DNA of 64,000 nucleotides, from assembly GCA_050084515.1 (NCBI GenBank), contig CM114274.1, positions 9,858,001 to 9,922,000 on the forward strand, in the 5' to 3' direction. The position numbers and the translations under genes were made by a program. Shown here in pieces: positions 25,625 to 38,012 of the stretch (the stretch's first letter is position 1; the number at the start of each line of letters is the position of its first letter). The notes below the pieces were generated by a model that did not search any database, was not told the DNA's origin, and saw nothing but the letters and a program-made list of their open reading frames with translations. The DNA comes from Blasia pusilla (lineage: Eukaryota; Marchantiophyta; Marchantiopsida; Blasiales).

Positions 25625-26590
25625 AGTCAGGTTTTTGTCTTATGACAGAAACCTGAGAGAGGGGAAAGAGGGTGGAAAAGTTTTAGGGAAAGAGTGAGGT
25701 AGTGATCCCCCTCTCTCCCCAATTCCTGGTTTCTGCCTTATGACAGAAACCAGGAATAGGAGAGAGGAGGGATCCAATTCAAGAAGAGAGCAATAAGAGA
25801 CAAACATAAATTGGGACACCCCCCTCTCTCAGTTTTCTATCTTATGATAGAAACCTGGGAGAGGGGGTGGATAGGGATCCCCCTTGAGGTTTCTATCATA
25901 AGACAGAAACCTCTCTCAAGTTTCTGTGTTATGACATAAACCTGAGAAGCAAGCGGGGGAAAGAATTGAGGGAGAGAAGAGGGGGGAGGATCCCCCATCA
26001 GGTTCTGTCTTATGACAATAACATGAGAAGCAGGGGGAGAATTTGAGGGAGAGAGGGGGGATCCCACGTGAGGTTTTTTTCTTATGATAGAAACCTAAGA
26101 ATTAAGGGGGGAATTTGAGGGAGCGAGGGGATCCACCGAGGTTTTGTCGATGTGAAACCTAAAAGCAGGGGGAGAATTTGAGGGAGTGAGGAGGAGGGAT
26201 CCCCCTCAGGTTTCTGTCTTATGATAGAAACCTAAGAAGAATTTTGGGGGGGGTGGGCGGGAGAATTTGAGGGAGAGATGGGGGATCCCACATGAGGATT
26301 CTATCATAAGACACAAACCTCTCTCAAGTTTCTCTCTTATGACAGAAACTTGAGAAGCATGGAGGGGGAGAATTTGAGGAGAGGATTGGGGGGGGGGGGG
26401 GGGAGTAGATCCCCCCTCTCTTTTCTGTCTTATGACATTTATGACATAAAGCTGAGAAGCAGGGGGAGAATTTTAGGGAGAGAGGGGAAGAGTTTCTATC
26501 TTAAGATAGAAATCTGAGAAGCATAGGGGGAGAATTTGAGGCGGGGGGGATCCCCCCTGAGGTTTCTGTCTTATGACAAAAGCCCCTTCA
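25625..26590. repeat. Array of hairpin repeats (GGTTTCTGTCTTATGACAGAAACC type)
   Basis: About thirteen copies of a near-perfect inverted repeat, core GTTTCT(G/A)TCTTATGA(C/T)AGAAAC, occur in 965 bp, for example near 25629, 25731, 25840, 25889, 26210 and 26563. They are separated by purine-rich spacers of the type GAGAAGCAGGGGGAGAATTTGAGGGAG and GGATCCCCC. Spacing is irregular (about 50-100 bp) and some units are inverted (TATCATAAGACAGAAACC). No coding function is visible. Confidence 0.9.
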
Positions 26591-26636
26591 AATACAATCG
26601 AGGGGAAGAGGGAGAGGAGAGAGAGGATACACTACC

Positions 26637-27600
26637 TTAGAAATGGCAGCAGCAGCAGCTTTGTGAGTCCGAGGTTAAAGAAGCCTCTATATCGACCACC
26701 AACCCTGCTTGATCTTGGAGCAGCAATAAAAACAACACTACAGTGACCAAGAGTTGTAGCAGGTGACAATAGTGCAACTCAAGTCTGGTCCGAGGATGGA
26801 ACTTGCAGCAACTGAAGAGGAGTACGAGGATGGAACCTGCAAAAGCTATTGCAAAAAAAAATAGTAGGAGTGAGTAAGGGCCATTGCAGAAGTGGAAATT
26901 CAGCAACTGGAGGATTAGCAAGAGTGAGCAAGTCCAAGGCTGCCTAGGATACAGTAGGGAGTGAGGCAAATACCTATTTTGCAGCAAGAGCTTCAGCAAC
27001 AACAACAACAACAACAACAACAACAGTCGGGCAAAGAGCAACAGCAATAGCAGAGGCAGAATGAGCTTGGACTATGCAGCAAAAATCCGAGAGCTCCCAT
27101 TAGTTGTATCCCCCAAAGTGTGAGCTTGGAACCTACAGAAAAATGTGAAGGAACCTCAAACAAAACCAAGTGCCTAAGATCTCCTTGAGCTGCAACAGAT
27201 CAGGAGGGGGGAGAGTGTTCTCACAATCACAAGCATCAGCAATAGAAAGGAGGAAATCTTTCCAAAGGGCCAGGGCTTTGCCTTCAAAGAGAACTCTCAC
27301 CTCTTCCAACTCTCCAACTCAAAAAATGAGGTAGAGAATGGCATTGGGGTTTGACTACCCCTTCTGCCACCCACCCTTCTCAAAATCAAGGGCCCTGATC
27401 AGCCCTGCTTGATCGAGTGGCTGAAAGTCCCTCGGAGGGAGTGATCCTAGGGCTTGGCCCGCTCTAAAGGCCATGATCAAATCGGGCCCATCCTAGGGCT
27501 CACAGACCTTGGATAATCTTGATCCAATGGTTCTGAAAATTCCAAAACCAAGGGGGGGTTGGAGATATATAAGAGCCCTTCTACATGTAAAAGTAGCCTA
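26637..27600. other. Intergenic with short (AAC)n microsatellite
   Basis: An AAC trinucleotide run lies at 26998-27025 within a locally AGC/AAC-rich stretch. A TATATAAGAGCCC box at about 27567 could be a relic promoter. No gene recognised. Confidence 0.55.
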
Positions 27601-27637
27601 CTCTCTTCTGTATGACATCATTTCATTTTCACCATTG

Positions 27638-28845
27638 GATCTTCCAAAGTTTTAAAATTTTGGACATCCATCTTGTTCCTCATGAGCTGGACGGTTCAGA
27701 TCTTCATTTTCATGTTGCAATTTCAAAATAAAATCCCAAAAGATATATCATCTTTGATTTTTAATTCCATATCCCCTAGTCCAAAACATAGGAAACTTCC
27801 CAGCTTGCTTTCAAATGCTCTAACATATGTCCACGCCAAGTTTTAGCACTAGAATATGAGCTAAGAGAAAGTTGTGCTCTCCGTCTCACGAACACCCATG
27901 CCCCATGTTTGAGGGGATGCAACATACAATTGGACCATTGGATCTAGATGGGACTTTTGGGGCAGCTGTGACATGCAACTAGGGAGGATTTGAATGGTTC
28001 AGATTATGAAAGTTGGCTTACGAGAAGCCTCCAAAATCTTCCTTTGTGTTTTAAGGTTTGGAATGTTTACTTTTTTTGGAGACTTCCTTTGGGTCTGAAA
28101 AAACTTCAGTATCATCAGATGCAAAGATACATGCCTTGAAGAAGTTTCAGATTTTTTGGAGGTATTTTCATGAGGTTGTGTTTTTATGACCTCACCCAAA
28201 TTATATCAACACAATTGCTAATGGGAGCTCTGGAGGGGTTGAATTAATTTTCTTCTCCAAAAGCAAAAGACATACTTTTGACCGTTAGATGACCCTGAAA
28301 GTTATAGGAAGTACTCATGAAGTGCTTTTGCATGAACTAGAGGGTTCAGATCTTTATTTGCATATTTTAATTTCAAAATAAAAATCTCAAAAAATACATT
28401 ATCTTTGGTTTTTAATTCCCTATTCCCAAGTCCAAAAATATGAAACTTTCTAGCTTGCTTTCAAATGTTGCAACACATGCTCACGCTAAGTTTCAGCACT
28501 CGAATATGAGCTAAGAGAAAGTTGTGCTCTCCCGCTCACAAACACGCATGTCCCATGTTGGAGCGGGTGTAACATAAAATTGGACCATTGGATCTAGATG
28601 GGACTTTTGGGGGAGGTGTGGCATGCAACAAGGGAGGATTTTAATGGTTCAGATCATGAAAGTTGGCTTCTGAGAAGCCTCCAAAATCTTCCTTTGGAAT
28701 TTTAACTTTTTTTTGGGACGTCATTTGGCTCGAAAAAAAATCAACATCATAAGGATGCAGAGATTCATGCCCTCACAAAGTTTCACGTTTTGTGGAGGTA
28801 TTTTGATGAGGTTGTGTCTACATTACCTCACTGGATATGTGACCC
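27638..28845. repeat. Tandem duplication, unit about 635-650 bp
   Basis: Two head-to-tail copies (about 27638-28190 and 28279-28825), recognised by shared blocks such as GGTTCAGATCTT, GAATATGAGCTAAGAGAAAG, TGGACCATTGGATCTAGATG and GCCTCCAAAATCTTCC. Copies differ at many positions, so the duplication is old. No coding frame. Confidence 0.85.
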
Positions 28846-29279
28846 TAAGCCTCGCCCATAGCATCTCTAGAAATATAGCTTTATGTACTTGAATATATTT
28901 CACCAAGGTATGCACTTTAACATATTCAACCAAGGAAAGATTTATGTTATTTAACTTTTTAAGGAAGGTTTTTTTTCCCTTTTTATATATATACACACGA
29001 TCCCATCCTAACTCATGGCATCCAAACAACGAGACAAGAAATACCAAAATATCTCCAATCGCCCCCCTAGCTTGTGGTTAGGTCCCTCTAACTCCAGATA
29101 GCCATCTATCCCTACCTACCATGACATACATCTCTCGGACGCTAAGAGCAAGAAGGCCGGGTGCTCATGTGGCCCAATCGTTAGTCGCCTTCTTGTCATC
29201 CATGTTACAGAGACAAGTCGGAATATAGAACTACCTACTCTATGTACATGTGGGACACATCCATCGTCTTTGAGGAACC

Positions 29280-29880
29280 CTAGTGAGAGATGGCGTCAAA
29301 CATGCCATATGCCATCCTCCTGAACACCCATCACAGACTAGCATAGTGGCTGCACAATCCGCTCCGCTAGTCCATCCGCCTCAGGATGATCTCGCGAAGT
29401 AGTGCGGTGGTCGATCAGTGCCTAATCACACAAGGCCTGAAACTCCCGACGGAACTCTATCAACACCTCAGCTGGTGCACCGCAATGACTCAGCACTCGA
29501 TCTAGGAAGGCATATGCTACTCCCTCACTCGCTTTTTCAAGCAATGCAACCAACTCTATCCACTTTGAGAAGTGCTCAACCATCACCAACACATAATGAT
29601 TATGGCGCTGCGTCAAAGGCAAAGGTCTTGCAAAATCCAAACTCCATCTATAACCTAAACCCATGATCAGAAGTGGATGCAACTGTGGAGTCGGAGCATT
29701 GAACGATGCTTAGACTCGATCACACACCATGCATCTGACAACACACTACTAAACGTCAGTCTGCATGCCTCGCCACCAATACTAAATCTGGAGCAAGCTG
29801 TATGTCTGCTTCACTACAAATGACCCAACTCTTCGTGGGCATGATGCACCAAACGTGCTCTCTGCAAAGGATGAGGCACT
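29280..29880 (-). pseudogene. Integrase core and PHD-finger remnant, element B
   Basis: Integrase core reads LGYRWSLDFARPLPL, VEHFSKWIELVALLEKASEG and VAYAFLDRVLSHCG, with FRREFQALCD after a disturbed second-Asp motif. The TSRDHPEADGLAE region follows in another frame. At about 29360 it jumps directly to the second half of the PHD finger (AATMLVCDGCSGGWHMACL), so the integrase C terminus and the first two PHD cysteines are deleted. Confidence 0.8.
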
Positions 29881-29939
29881 CCATGCACTCTGCCATCCTC
29901 CTACACTCGCAATACATGTGTGCTCTCCCACCCGAACCG

Positions 29940-30659
29940 TCAAGCTCGCTGTAGGATGTGATCCCGCTTTCTAGCCCCCATTGTGCTCACGACGCTGCTA
30001 GTACGCAGGTACTCCAAGACCACTCCATCATCGTGAATGTCTTGGCCACATGTCATCTCCTCACCGGCCTCTGGATCTAAGGACTCTCCATCAGACCTTG
30101 CCATCGAAGTCTCTGCAATCTGGCTCTCCATAGCCAACAAGCCCAAATAGGCTGACGCATGCCATCTTGGCACCAACTCTTCATCACTCTCACCATGCCA
30201 ACGAGCTCTAGTCGCATCTTGCTGACTTGGGCATGGGTTACGGCTCAAGCCATCTCCATCCTGGTTGAGCGCACCAAGTTTATGCACCACCTAGAAGTCA
30301 TACTCCTGCAACAAAAGAGCCCACCTCGCAAGCTTCCTTGTAAGCTTGTCGGACTCCATCAACCCCTTAAGTGGCTGGTCATCAATAATGATGGTAAAGG
30401 GATTTCCGAATAGATAACATATGAAATCTGCGATAGCCCACACTGCACCCAAGCACTCATCCTCATACAAGCTATAATTTGCCTCGACAACATTGTTTGA
30501 GCGACTAGCGTAAGCCACCACGAACTCTTTACCATCATCGTCATGTTGGGTGAGCAGAGCTCCAAGCCCCAACATGCTCCACAAGGTATGCAACTGGAAA
30601 GGACGCCCCCTGATCGATCTCCTCAATATGGGCGCGGACGTCAATCTATCCTTCAGCAT
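29940..30659 (-). pseudogene. RNase H domain, element B
   Basis: Shows the RT/RNase H connection and RNase H: LKDRLTSAPILRR, LGALLTQHDDDGKEFVVAYASR, NYSLYEDECLGAVWAI, then FTIIIDDQPLKGLMESDKL and NQDGDGLSRNPCPSQ. One stop near 30291 divides it. It is longer at the N-terminal side than in element A, where this part is deleted. Confidence 0.88.
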
Positions 30660-31721
30660 CTGAAATGCTCTCTCTCGCTCAGTGCCACTCGTGATCCACC
30701 TTGGTCATCAAGGTTAGCAGCTTCGCAATCGAACTGAAACCGTTGACGCACCGTCAATAGAATGTTTGCCAATTCCATGAATGCACAAACTCGACTCACA
30801 TCTGCAGGGCGTAGAATGCGTGAAATAGTTTCTACCTTTTTCTGTTGCACACCAAGGCCCCCAAGGTATATTGTATGACCCAAGTACTCAATATGGTCGT
30901 AGAAGAACTTGCACTTGCGTGGATGTAGCTTCAACCCATATAAGTGCAATCGTCAAAACATCTCCTCTAGATGTCGCTCATGCTCCTCAACCGTGGCACT
31001 AAAGACTACGATGTCATCAATATAAGACCTAGCAAAATTGAGACCTTCCAAAATCCTATCCATGACCCTCTGCTGGGGCATTCTTTAACCCGAATGGTAA
31101 GAACCGCCAGTGGTACAAACAATCCTTCCCGTGAGGATTAATGCCTCAAAATGTCGTCTTCTGCTAGTCCTCCAATCTGATAGGTAGCTTATGGTATGCG
31201 ACTCGCAAATCCAATGAACTGAAGACCTTTGCATGCCCAATCGCATCAAAGATCTCCTCGGGGGTGGGCATGGCATACCTATCGAACTTTATCTGGCGAT
31301 TGATAGGTCGGTAATCTCCACACATTTGCCTATCCGTCCAGTTGCCATGCACATCCTTCTTGGTGGGCATGATAGTGGCAGATGCATACTCTCCATGCGA
31401 CATCTCCACTAGTCCTACTCCAACCAAGTCTTGGCTCCTACTCTGAATCAAAGCCCTCTCCATGTCACTGTACGTGTAGGGTCGTCGGAAGATCGGCATG
31501 TCACTCGACAACTCAATGCGGATCCCTGGACCCTTCAACGTACCCAAATCATGCATACTAAATGCAAAACAGCTCCTATAACTCCTAAGGAACTGGTGTA
31601 TCCGACGCCGCTCTCTTGGGGTCAACTTAGGGCCCATATCTGGCTCCCAAGTCTCCATCGTGACTACAATAGGACTCTCGGCGCAGATGTTGGTAGTTGC
31701 TATGGTGGAACCCCCTCTCAA
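30653..31721 (-). pseudogene. Reverse transcriptase, element B
   Basis: Ty3/gypsy reverse transcriptase. Seen in order: CGDYRPINRQIKFDRYAMP, AKVFSSLDLRVAYHKLPI, the catalytic box YIDDIVVFSATVEEHERHL (about 30965-31040) and the thumb-like LKLHPRKCKFFYDHIEYLGH. Several frame changes and stops interrupt it. The N-terminal linker (about 31560-31721) continues from the methyltransferase domain without an intergenic gap, so both were parts of one polyprotein. Confidence 0.88.
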
Positions 31722-31849
31722 AAAATAGAACTCTCATCTCCACGTCCAGTACCCGGAACCACGCTCAATGTTGTGGCTATCATCTCTTGGCGTACCTGCA
31801 AAACATCCCAAGAAGTCCAAGGGTGTCTCTCTTGATCACCCCTGGTGTG

Positions 31850-33002
31850 TCAATCTCCTCGGGTCTCGCTAGGTATGGGGCTCACCAACGCAACTTTTGT
31901 GATCTGTCGCATCCTCAAACAACATTGCTTAGCTACTCCTAAGCTGAAAATCCATGTCAAGCAGTTCAAGTCCATCGCCTGATCCAAGACATGACGTTGT
32001 GATGCCTCCGATAGTGACGGTACTATCATCACTCTTGTGGGAAATCCCATCGCTCGCTCTCACTCATTGGCGTTGGGCTCCACCAACCTCTGTACTTGGT
32101 CATCCCAAACCAAGCCAGGTCCGGCCTCCTTGAATGCATAGGAAGCGGGAAAACTCACCAATGTGGGAAAGGCTCCTTGTGGCATGCCAATCCTATTGAC
32201 CACTGTTAACGGTGGTTGATCGCCAAAAATTGGCACATTCTCCAAAATATATGCTGGAGAACGAGGTTGATGCTCCTATAAATGTCGCAAGATCCGCATC
32301 TTCTCCCAAAAAAACCTAGACCAAATGTCAGCTAACCCGCTACGTACCTCGTCCAACACTCGATTGGCCCTGATACGGCCAACTAGCAATGACCAAGTCT
32401 ATGGTCCCTACCCGCTCCAAGTCCTGCGCCCCCAACAATGAAATGTCCCTCGTTAGGGAACTTTGATAACCCTGAATGGCGGACGCAGACAACAAGTCGG
32501 GAAAATGGAGGCGTAACAGCGCCTCATGGTGAAGTGAAGCGTGCCTCGCAACATTATCAATCTCCACGTACAGGTATTGTTGCATGCACACTTCAGCGTG
32601 CAAAATAGTAGCTAACCTAGTGTTGATCTCTCCAAAGAGATCCAACACTCGAATACCCTCCTCTGGGATGCACCACATAATCGAGGTGGTGTCCAAAGGG
32701 GTCATAGCAGCACTCTTGCCTACCTGGGGTTCCTCTGACCTGTCACACTCTAGTGCAAACGTCTCGCTCCATGCGGTCTGCACATACTCAATGGCTAAGC
32801 ATCAAAGCTCCTCAGTCGATCCCCAAAGTGGCACCTCTCCTCCACGGACTAATGCCGCTACCATGACACTCCTCTCCATAGAAATGTAAAAAACGGGAGT
32901 ATCATCTGCATGGACATGTCCCTCAATCAAATCACTAGGCCAAGTGATGGCACTGCTAAATGCTGCTAAAGTCGCCATCTCTCCTGGTCGTCGCTCGATC
33001 AC
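31850..33002 (-). pseudogene. C5-cytosine DNA methyltransferase domain, element B
   Basis: Second copy of the captured methyltransferase. Motif I reads IRVLDLFGEINTRLATIL, so one of the paired glycines is lost. It continues YLYVEIDNVARHASLHHE, LGAQDLERVGTIDLVIASW, and motif IV WPYQGQSSVGRG, again with TAT for the catalytic Cys (32373-32375). Motif VI is ENVPIFGD. About 200 bp that holds the possible motif VIII in element A is deleted. The C-terminal motifs ERAMGFPTRV and DQAMDLNCLTWIFSLGVA are present. In both copies the domain sits between protease and reverse transcriptase. Published cases of cytosine methyltransferases inside retrotransposons (dinoflagellates and charophyte algae, recalled, de Mendoza and colleagues 2018) are the closest precedent I know. 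Confidence 0.85.
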
Positions 33003-33009
33003 TGCACAT

Positions 33010-33480
33010 GTGAATCAAATGGATAATGAGCTAAGGCACCCATCACCTAACTGCCATCCTGGTCTGTAGGATTGACTCCTCCCAGTAATCCATGGAAAAC
33101 CCCGTTGGGTATAACACTGTTCCACCAACCAAGACGTCGTAGGACACTATCACCTTGGCTTGCACCACGGACTCATCTGTAGGATGTCCCAGGCGAATCC
33201 TCACCACGACCTCCTATCAGGTGATATACTGTGTGGTACTCACTCCACCCAAGGATGTCTCTATCCGGAATGGACAATGCTCCACATCGGCTCTCGTCAA
33301 GTCCAATCCTCAGAATGACGCTTTCCCCAACATGAGGGGTTACGCTCCTGAATCCAACAAGACGCGCTGCGGACTAAAAGCCCTGCCTTCAGGACTCACC
33401 AATTGGAAGACCTCTCCTCGGTTATCCAACAACACAACATCAGGAGAAGCCATGGCACGCTCTATCGCGGGTCTAGCGGG
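33010..33480 (-). pseudogene. Aspartic protease, element B
   Basis: Uninterrupted where element A is split. ERAMASPDVVLLDNRGEVF and LVSPEGRAFSPQRVLLDSGA (active site DSGA) are followed by LTRADVEHCPFRI-like sequence and YDVLVGGTVLYPTGFSMDYW. It gives the empty-site sequence GGAAGACCTCTCC, which proves that the 642-bp unit in element A is an insertion. Confidence 0.85.
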
Positions 33481-35720
33481 AATCTCCACCAGCCTAGTAG
33501 CCGCAGCCTGCCATGAATTAGACGTGGACGGCCCAAGTATCCGCTCCAAGGGCAAGTCCATCACCTCCTCTACAATCACCTCTGAGCATGATGCAAGAAC
33601 TCCAACTCCATGCTCACATAGCGTAGCGGCCAGCCGGAAAACCTCGGTGGGCGTACCTCCCAATGTCATAACATCGGAAGCAAAAAATAAAGGAGCGTGG
33701 TACACAACCGTAGCCGCCCCCAACAACGTGCTCGATACATGCCCCTCATGAGCATCAACAATAGGAGTCATCGCACTCGCTTCTCCCATCGCCCTCCGTG
33801 CCTGCACACCAACAATATCATCAACTCTCCAGGAACTCTAATCAGGACCCATCGATGGGATCCTCATCGCCTCGAACAACGTGAAAGACTAAGGAAGGCT
33901 AGTCTGTTTCTTGGCTTCCCCTCGTTGTGGATGCAAGTGTGCGACTACTCCAGGCGTCACAACTGCGGCGGCCTCCATTTGGGCAACCCCGCACATCCAA
34001 CCAGGATCCTCCATATCTCTAGCTGTTCCATATGATGTCGATGCCAGGGATCCATCATCGGGTAATCTCAATGCCATAGTAGCAATCTGCTCCTGTAGTT
34101 GCTGTATCTCAACAGCCATCCTAGCCTCACACGCGGCGTCTCCCTCGACGCGTCTAGGTGGTGGGACTCTACCTCCTCCACGGGCAGCTCCATGACCCTG
34201 TAGGGCAACTCCAGCTCCTCATCCCCCAAGGCGACCACCTGGTGCACGATCTCTACGCCCACCCGGACCGTCTGTTCGCTCTGGTGCCCTCTCTGGCCCT
34301 CGGTCCAAACATAACTCAGTATGTAAATAGAAACACGTAGCGCATGTATGACCATACCTATGACAATAGTCATAGTGATAACCTCATGGTGTAGTACCAT
34401 CTCCTCCTCCATGCTAAGGCACACGTCCATGATCTTGACGAGTACAATCAGGCTGAACTCAACCACGGGGTTGAACCTGGGAGGAACCCGACTAGATGGA
34501 GCAACTACTCCAGTGCGAGTGACCCCTCCTAAAACATCACTAGTGGGAGAGGAAGAAGCCTCTCTTGACTCCTCGTCCTCATCTGGGAACAGCTCCGTCC
34601 ATGACACATAGTGTCGTGCGCCTACTCTCCTTGAACGTTAATCTTGTTTGTTGCGGAAGCGTGTAGGTCACGCTCTCAACGTTGATCTGCATCCAAACAC
34701 GCACTTTGGTTTGTCGAGTCTTGGATAAATCAGTGGGATTACTTTGAGTTCTCATCTCAGACTCTCATCAAGCTCAACCTTCCTAGTTTCGCAGTTTACA
34801 ACACGGGCAAATCTCGAAAGACTTGGGACAGACTTTTTGGTCGGTTCAGGAACCTGAAACGGCGTTTCGCGCCTAGCGGTTCCAACTGTCTGATGGACAT
34901 CCAATGAGTTCCTCACTAAGACTCGCACGAAGTGAATCTCGGGTTGGAATCCAAGTGTGGCGTACAAAGTCCACTCCCTTGGATCAGGTTTGGGTTTCGA
35001 GTTCCAACGCCAAACTCCCGTTCCATCCCGTGCCTCTGAAACGCTGTTTGGCGCCCAAAGTGGGGATTTGTTTCCCGAGACATCTCGGAGAGGGTTCTCC
35101 CTTACTAGTACTTCTGGGGATCTCCGGGGGCCCCCTACATTTAGGGAAAGACACCCGGGCCTCTCCAATTGGCCCTCAACCCGATTGATATCTCAATTGT
35201 TTTCGGCCAATATCTCAGCCTGTACTTATGCGTTTGCTAAGATCTTTAGTGCGTCAGAAGCGTCTCAAGATCAGCTTTCCAACGCGCCCTTACTTGTTCT
35301 AAACGCATCTTGGAGCTCAACGTTATGGTCCTAAACACAGTCAGATTCTCCCAAACGCTAGTCGTGTTCCAAACTGGTTCTCACCTCTTTGGCAACCAAC
35401 CTCCCAAGACTCAACTCATCTCAAGTCTTGGCTCGCGTTTGGTCTAGGTTTTCTGGTCGCGACCACTAGCGCATGAAACGCACAACTCTGTTCCGCATTT
35501 CGTCTCTTAGACTTTTCCAAGAGACTTTTCCAAACGCCTCTCCAAAGCGCAAACCTCGCAGCGTGAGTTCCTTTGAGTTCTGATGTTTCGCTTGGCGCCT
35601 ATTTGGTGTTGTTTGGTTATGAGGGTCGCGACACATAGTGTGGGTTATAGTAGAGTCGCCATGCCTCAATCTCCTGGGCTCACCCTCATTTGAAGATGAC
35701 ATAGAAGGAGATCGAGGTGA
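33481..35720 (-). pseudogene. gag remnant, element B
   Basis: Contains the gag-protease linker with coiled coil (AVEIQQLQEQIATMALRLPD), a Pro/Gly-rich stretch and parts of the region around the zinc knuckle. Compared with element A, about 390 bp (near 34455) and about 280 bp (near 35680) of gag are deleted, and a 1,015-bp insertion interrupts it. The N-terminal capsid-like block is mostly lost. Confidence 0.75.
34603..35641. mobile_element. 1,015-bp insertion in gag of element B with 12-bp flanking repeat
   Basis: The direct repeat GACACATAGTGT (34603-34614 and 35630-35641) brackets 1,015 bp absent from element A, which reads straight through GACACATAGTGTGGATCATAG. The length suggests a 9-12-bp target duplication, as made by Mutator-like elements, but the inner ends (CGTGCGCC and GGGTCGC) are not good inverted repeats. 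Composition is richer in CGCC/GAAACG motifs than the surroundings. No coding domain recognised. Confidence 0.7.
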
Positions 35721-37494
35721 TCTCTCACATGGAGACCCTCGAAACCTCGCACCACTCTGGGTAAACCCTCTAGAGCTACTCTCAGGTCCACTACCTTGCC
35801 TCTCAAAATCCCCAAAGGACGTCGTGATGGCCCTCGTGCCCCTCTCATATGATCACTCTCAATCTTGCGAGTAATCACTCAAACTAAACATGCGGCACTC
35901 AATCTACACTCTCTCTCACTAAGAAGTGTGCTCTACGGCAACAAGCAGCATGGTGCGGCAAATCACTAATCTATCATCTCATCGACAAACCATCCTCAAC
36001 TCTGGACATCCCACATAGGTCTATGTCCCCTTAATCCATACATCATCGATGCTTCTAGCATCAGCACACAACCCAATATCCCAAATAACTTCCTAATATC
36101 CGGAAATCCCTCACACGTGCAGGGTAAGAGACTAGAATGGGTAACCTGACAATAATGCCGATGTCACTCCTCGGAAATTGCAAATCTTGACCCCTAACTC
36201 GGTCGTGAAGATAACTCCTCCAATCAACAAGTCATACTCCTCTCGTACTGACGCTGCTCAAACCTTCTCGATGTGTGGTGTAGGTCCAGGGGTTCGGTGC
36301 GACACTGGCGGCACGGAACGGCTACAAACGGCATGGCACTTGGGAATGGGGTGCAGCACTCGACGGCATATCCTCCTCAATCAGCAATTCACACGCTCTA
36401 CTCCTTAGTGAAGGAGCAGCTCCACGATCGAGACGGTGCGGTGCCGCCACGAGTGGCACGCCGCAGCAAGCGGCGGCGCGTGGCGGCTACGGGCGTTAGA
36501 GCACGGTACTCAATCGTCGTCGAGCAGCTACCAATCACAACATAGCAGCATGAAATGAAAACTCAAACATCATAACCCGAGGTCATCTGCCATCACTAGT
36601 TGATGACAAAACTACGATAACGGTGGCGGCCAAAACAAAGTACATGGTGGCGATGCAAGTCAGAGAATCAACGGTCGTCGTGGAAGACCCTCCACTCGGT
36701 AATGGCGGCAATGGTAGCCAAAGGATGGACAACAGTTGAATGCGGCTCCGAGCAGCGCTAGGCGGCGGCGGCCGACGGTGGACGATGGACGGTGGACCGT
36801 TGATGGTGACGGTTGACCGATGACCATTTTTGGTGATGGTTGACCATTTCCGGTGATGGTTGACCATTGATTGTGATGGTTGACCATCAATGGCAGACCG
36901 TTGATGGCAACGGCCGCCGCCGGCGTGGCGGCTGATTTAGGGTTTGAACAATTTAACCCTAAATATCGCCTAGCAATGGCAGTTTTGCAAGATTGACCAT
37001 AACTTTTTGCTCGCAACTCAAATTGCCCATTGTTTGTTGTACAGCGTGCAAAGCTTCACTATCTACGAGAACGTCAAAAAGTATTTGGAATTGGACATTC
37101 CAGTAAAAACAGACGAGGACTATCATAAAGCCCAATGTCTCTTTCTCCTACACAAAATTTCGCAGCGCTTCCGTGCTGATTTCTCCCAGAAAAAATGTAC
37201 AACCTGTGAGAATACAAATCAGCAAGCTACATGGTGATCCTGAGAGCACGAGCATGGAGCAATCCGCCCCTATAATCAATTCCTATCAAAAAATTGGGCA
37301 GCGCTTCCGCGTGCCACTCTCCCGTACAAAAAATCAGCAAAGCAAAACAGCAAACTCGCTTGGCTCTTGCTCCGGTGAACACTCCCATAAGCCATGAAGC
37401 AGGGTACACGGTCCCCCAACCTGCACCAAACATTGAGCAACCAGCAAGCTCCCCCATGAAGCTCTCTCACTCACTCATTCTCTCTTTGTAAAAT
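35721..37494 (-). repeat. Leader region of element B
   Basis: Counterpart of the element A leader, including a GGTTGACCATT/GATGGTGACGG tandem array at about 36778-36905. No long conserved open frame. Confidence 0.65.
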
Positions 37495-38012
37495 AAGATC
37501 CAATCTCTTTCACAACATCATAGTTCTCACATGTGTGCACTCTTAGATGTCTCTCTCAATGTCAAACCAAACCCACTCTCCTAATGAGAGGCTTGGGTTA
37601 CACACACAAGGCAATCAAGACCATAGCTCCGCCGCCTCATGCCAAGAGGTTCAAGAAAGAGAGAATTCGAATGAGCTCTCAAGCTCTCTCTCCTTGAGGT
37701 ATACCCCTCCCCTCTCCCAAGCTCTCTCCATGGTAACTTATGCTCCCAAGTCACCTCTTTGGCTCTTGACCTGATGTAGGAGGTCAAGGGCCACTTACCA
37801 AAAATAGAAAGTCGATCATATACTCAAAATGGTACTTATTTAAAATAGTAAGTTCCTCAATATGGCTCCAAATGAGCCGAAACAAAGGGGAAATCTACTC
37901 TCTCAGGTTTTCCGGGGCCTTCGTAGGTCATCCTTGACCTACTGAGGTTGTCCTCCACTACTCAAAAAGACGCTCTACTAGATCTCACCGATCTATCCTA
38001 AACGACGCGACA
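37495..38012 (-). repeat. 5' terminal segment of element B
   Basis: Best preserved 5' end of the family. It starts TGTCGCGTCG at 38012 and ends at ATTGGATCTTATTTT, after which the leader begins. The start TGTCGCG and the family 3' end (...CGCACGACA, complement TGTCGTGCG) form a short imperfect terminal inverted repeat. Confidence 0.82.

Larger units (their letters stand above)
28985..38012 (-). mobile_element. Element B: second copy of the gypsy-like DNMT/PHD retroelement
   Basis: Same family and orientation as element A. The right (5') end is intact (TGTCGCGTCGTTTAGG at 38012, minus strand). The left (3') end is truncated: homology stops at about 28985 beside a TATATATA run, so the last 90 bp and the target duplication are lost. 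It keeps reverse transcriptase, which A lacks, but has lost much of gag, the C-terminal half of integrase, the first half of the PHD finger and part of the methyltransferase, and it carries a 1-kb insertion in gag. A and B complement each other for reading the family plan. Confidence 0.88.

Noticed and set aside
26637-27047. Leu-rich minus-strand open frame as a gene
   Set aside because: The run of Leu is the reverse reading of AGC/AAC trinucleotide repeats; no signal peptide logic, domain or splice context supports it.
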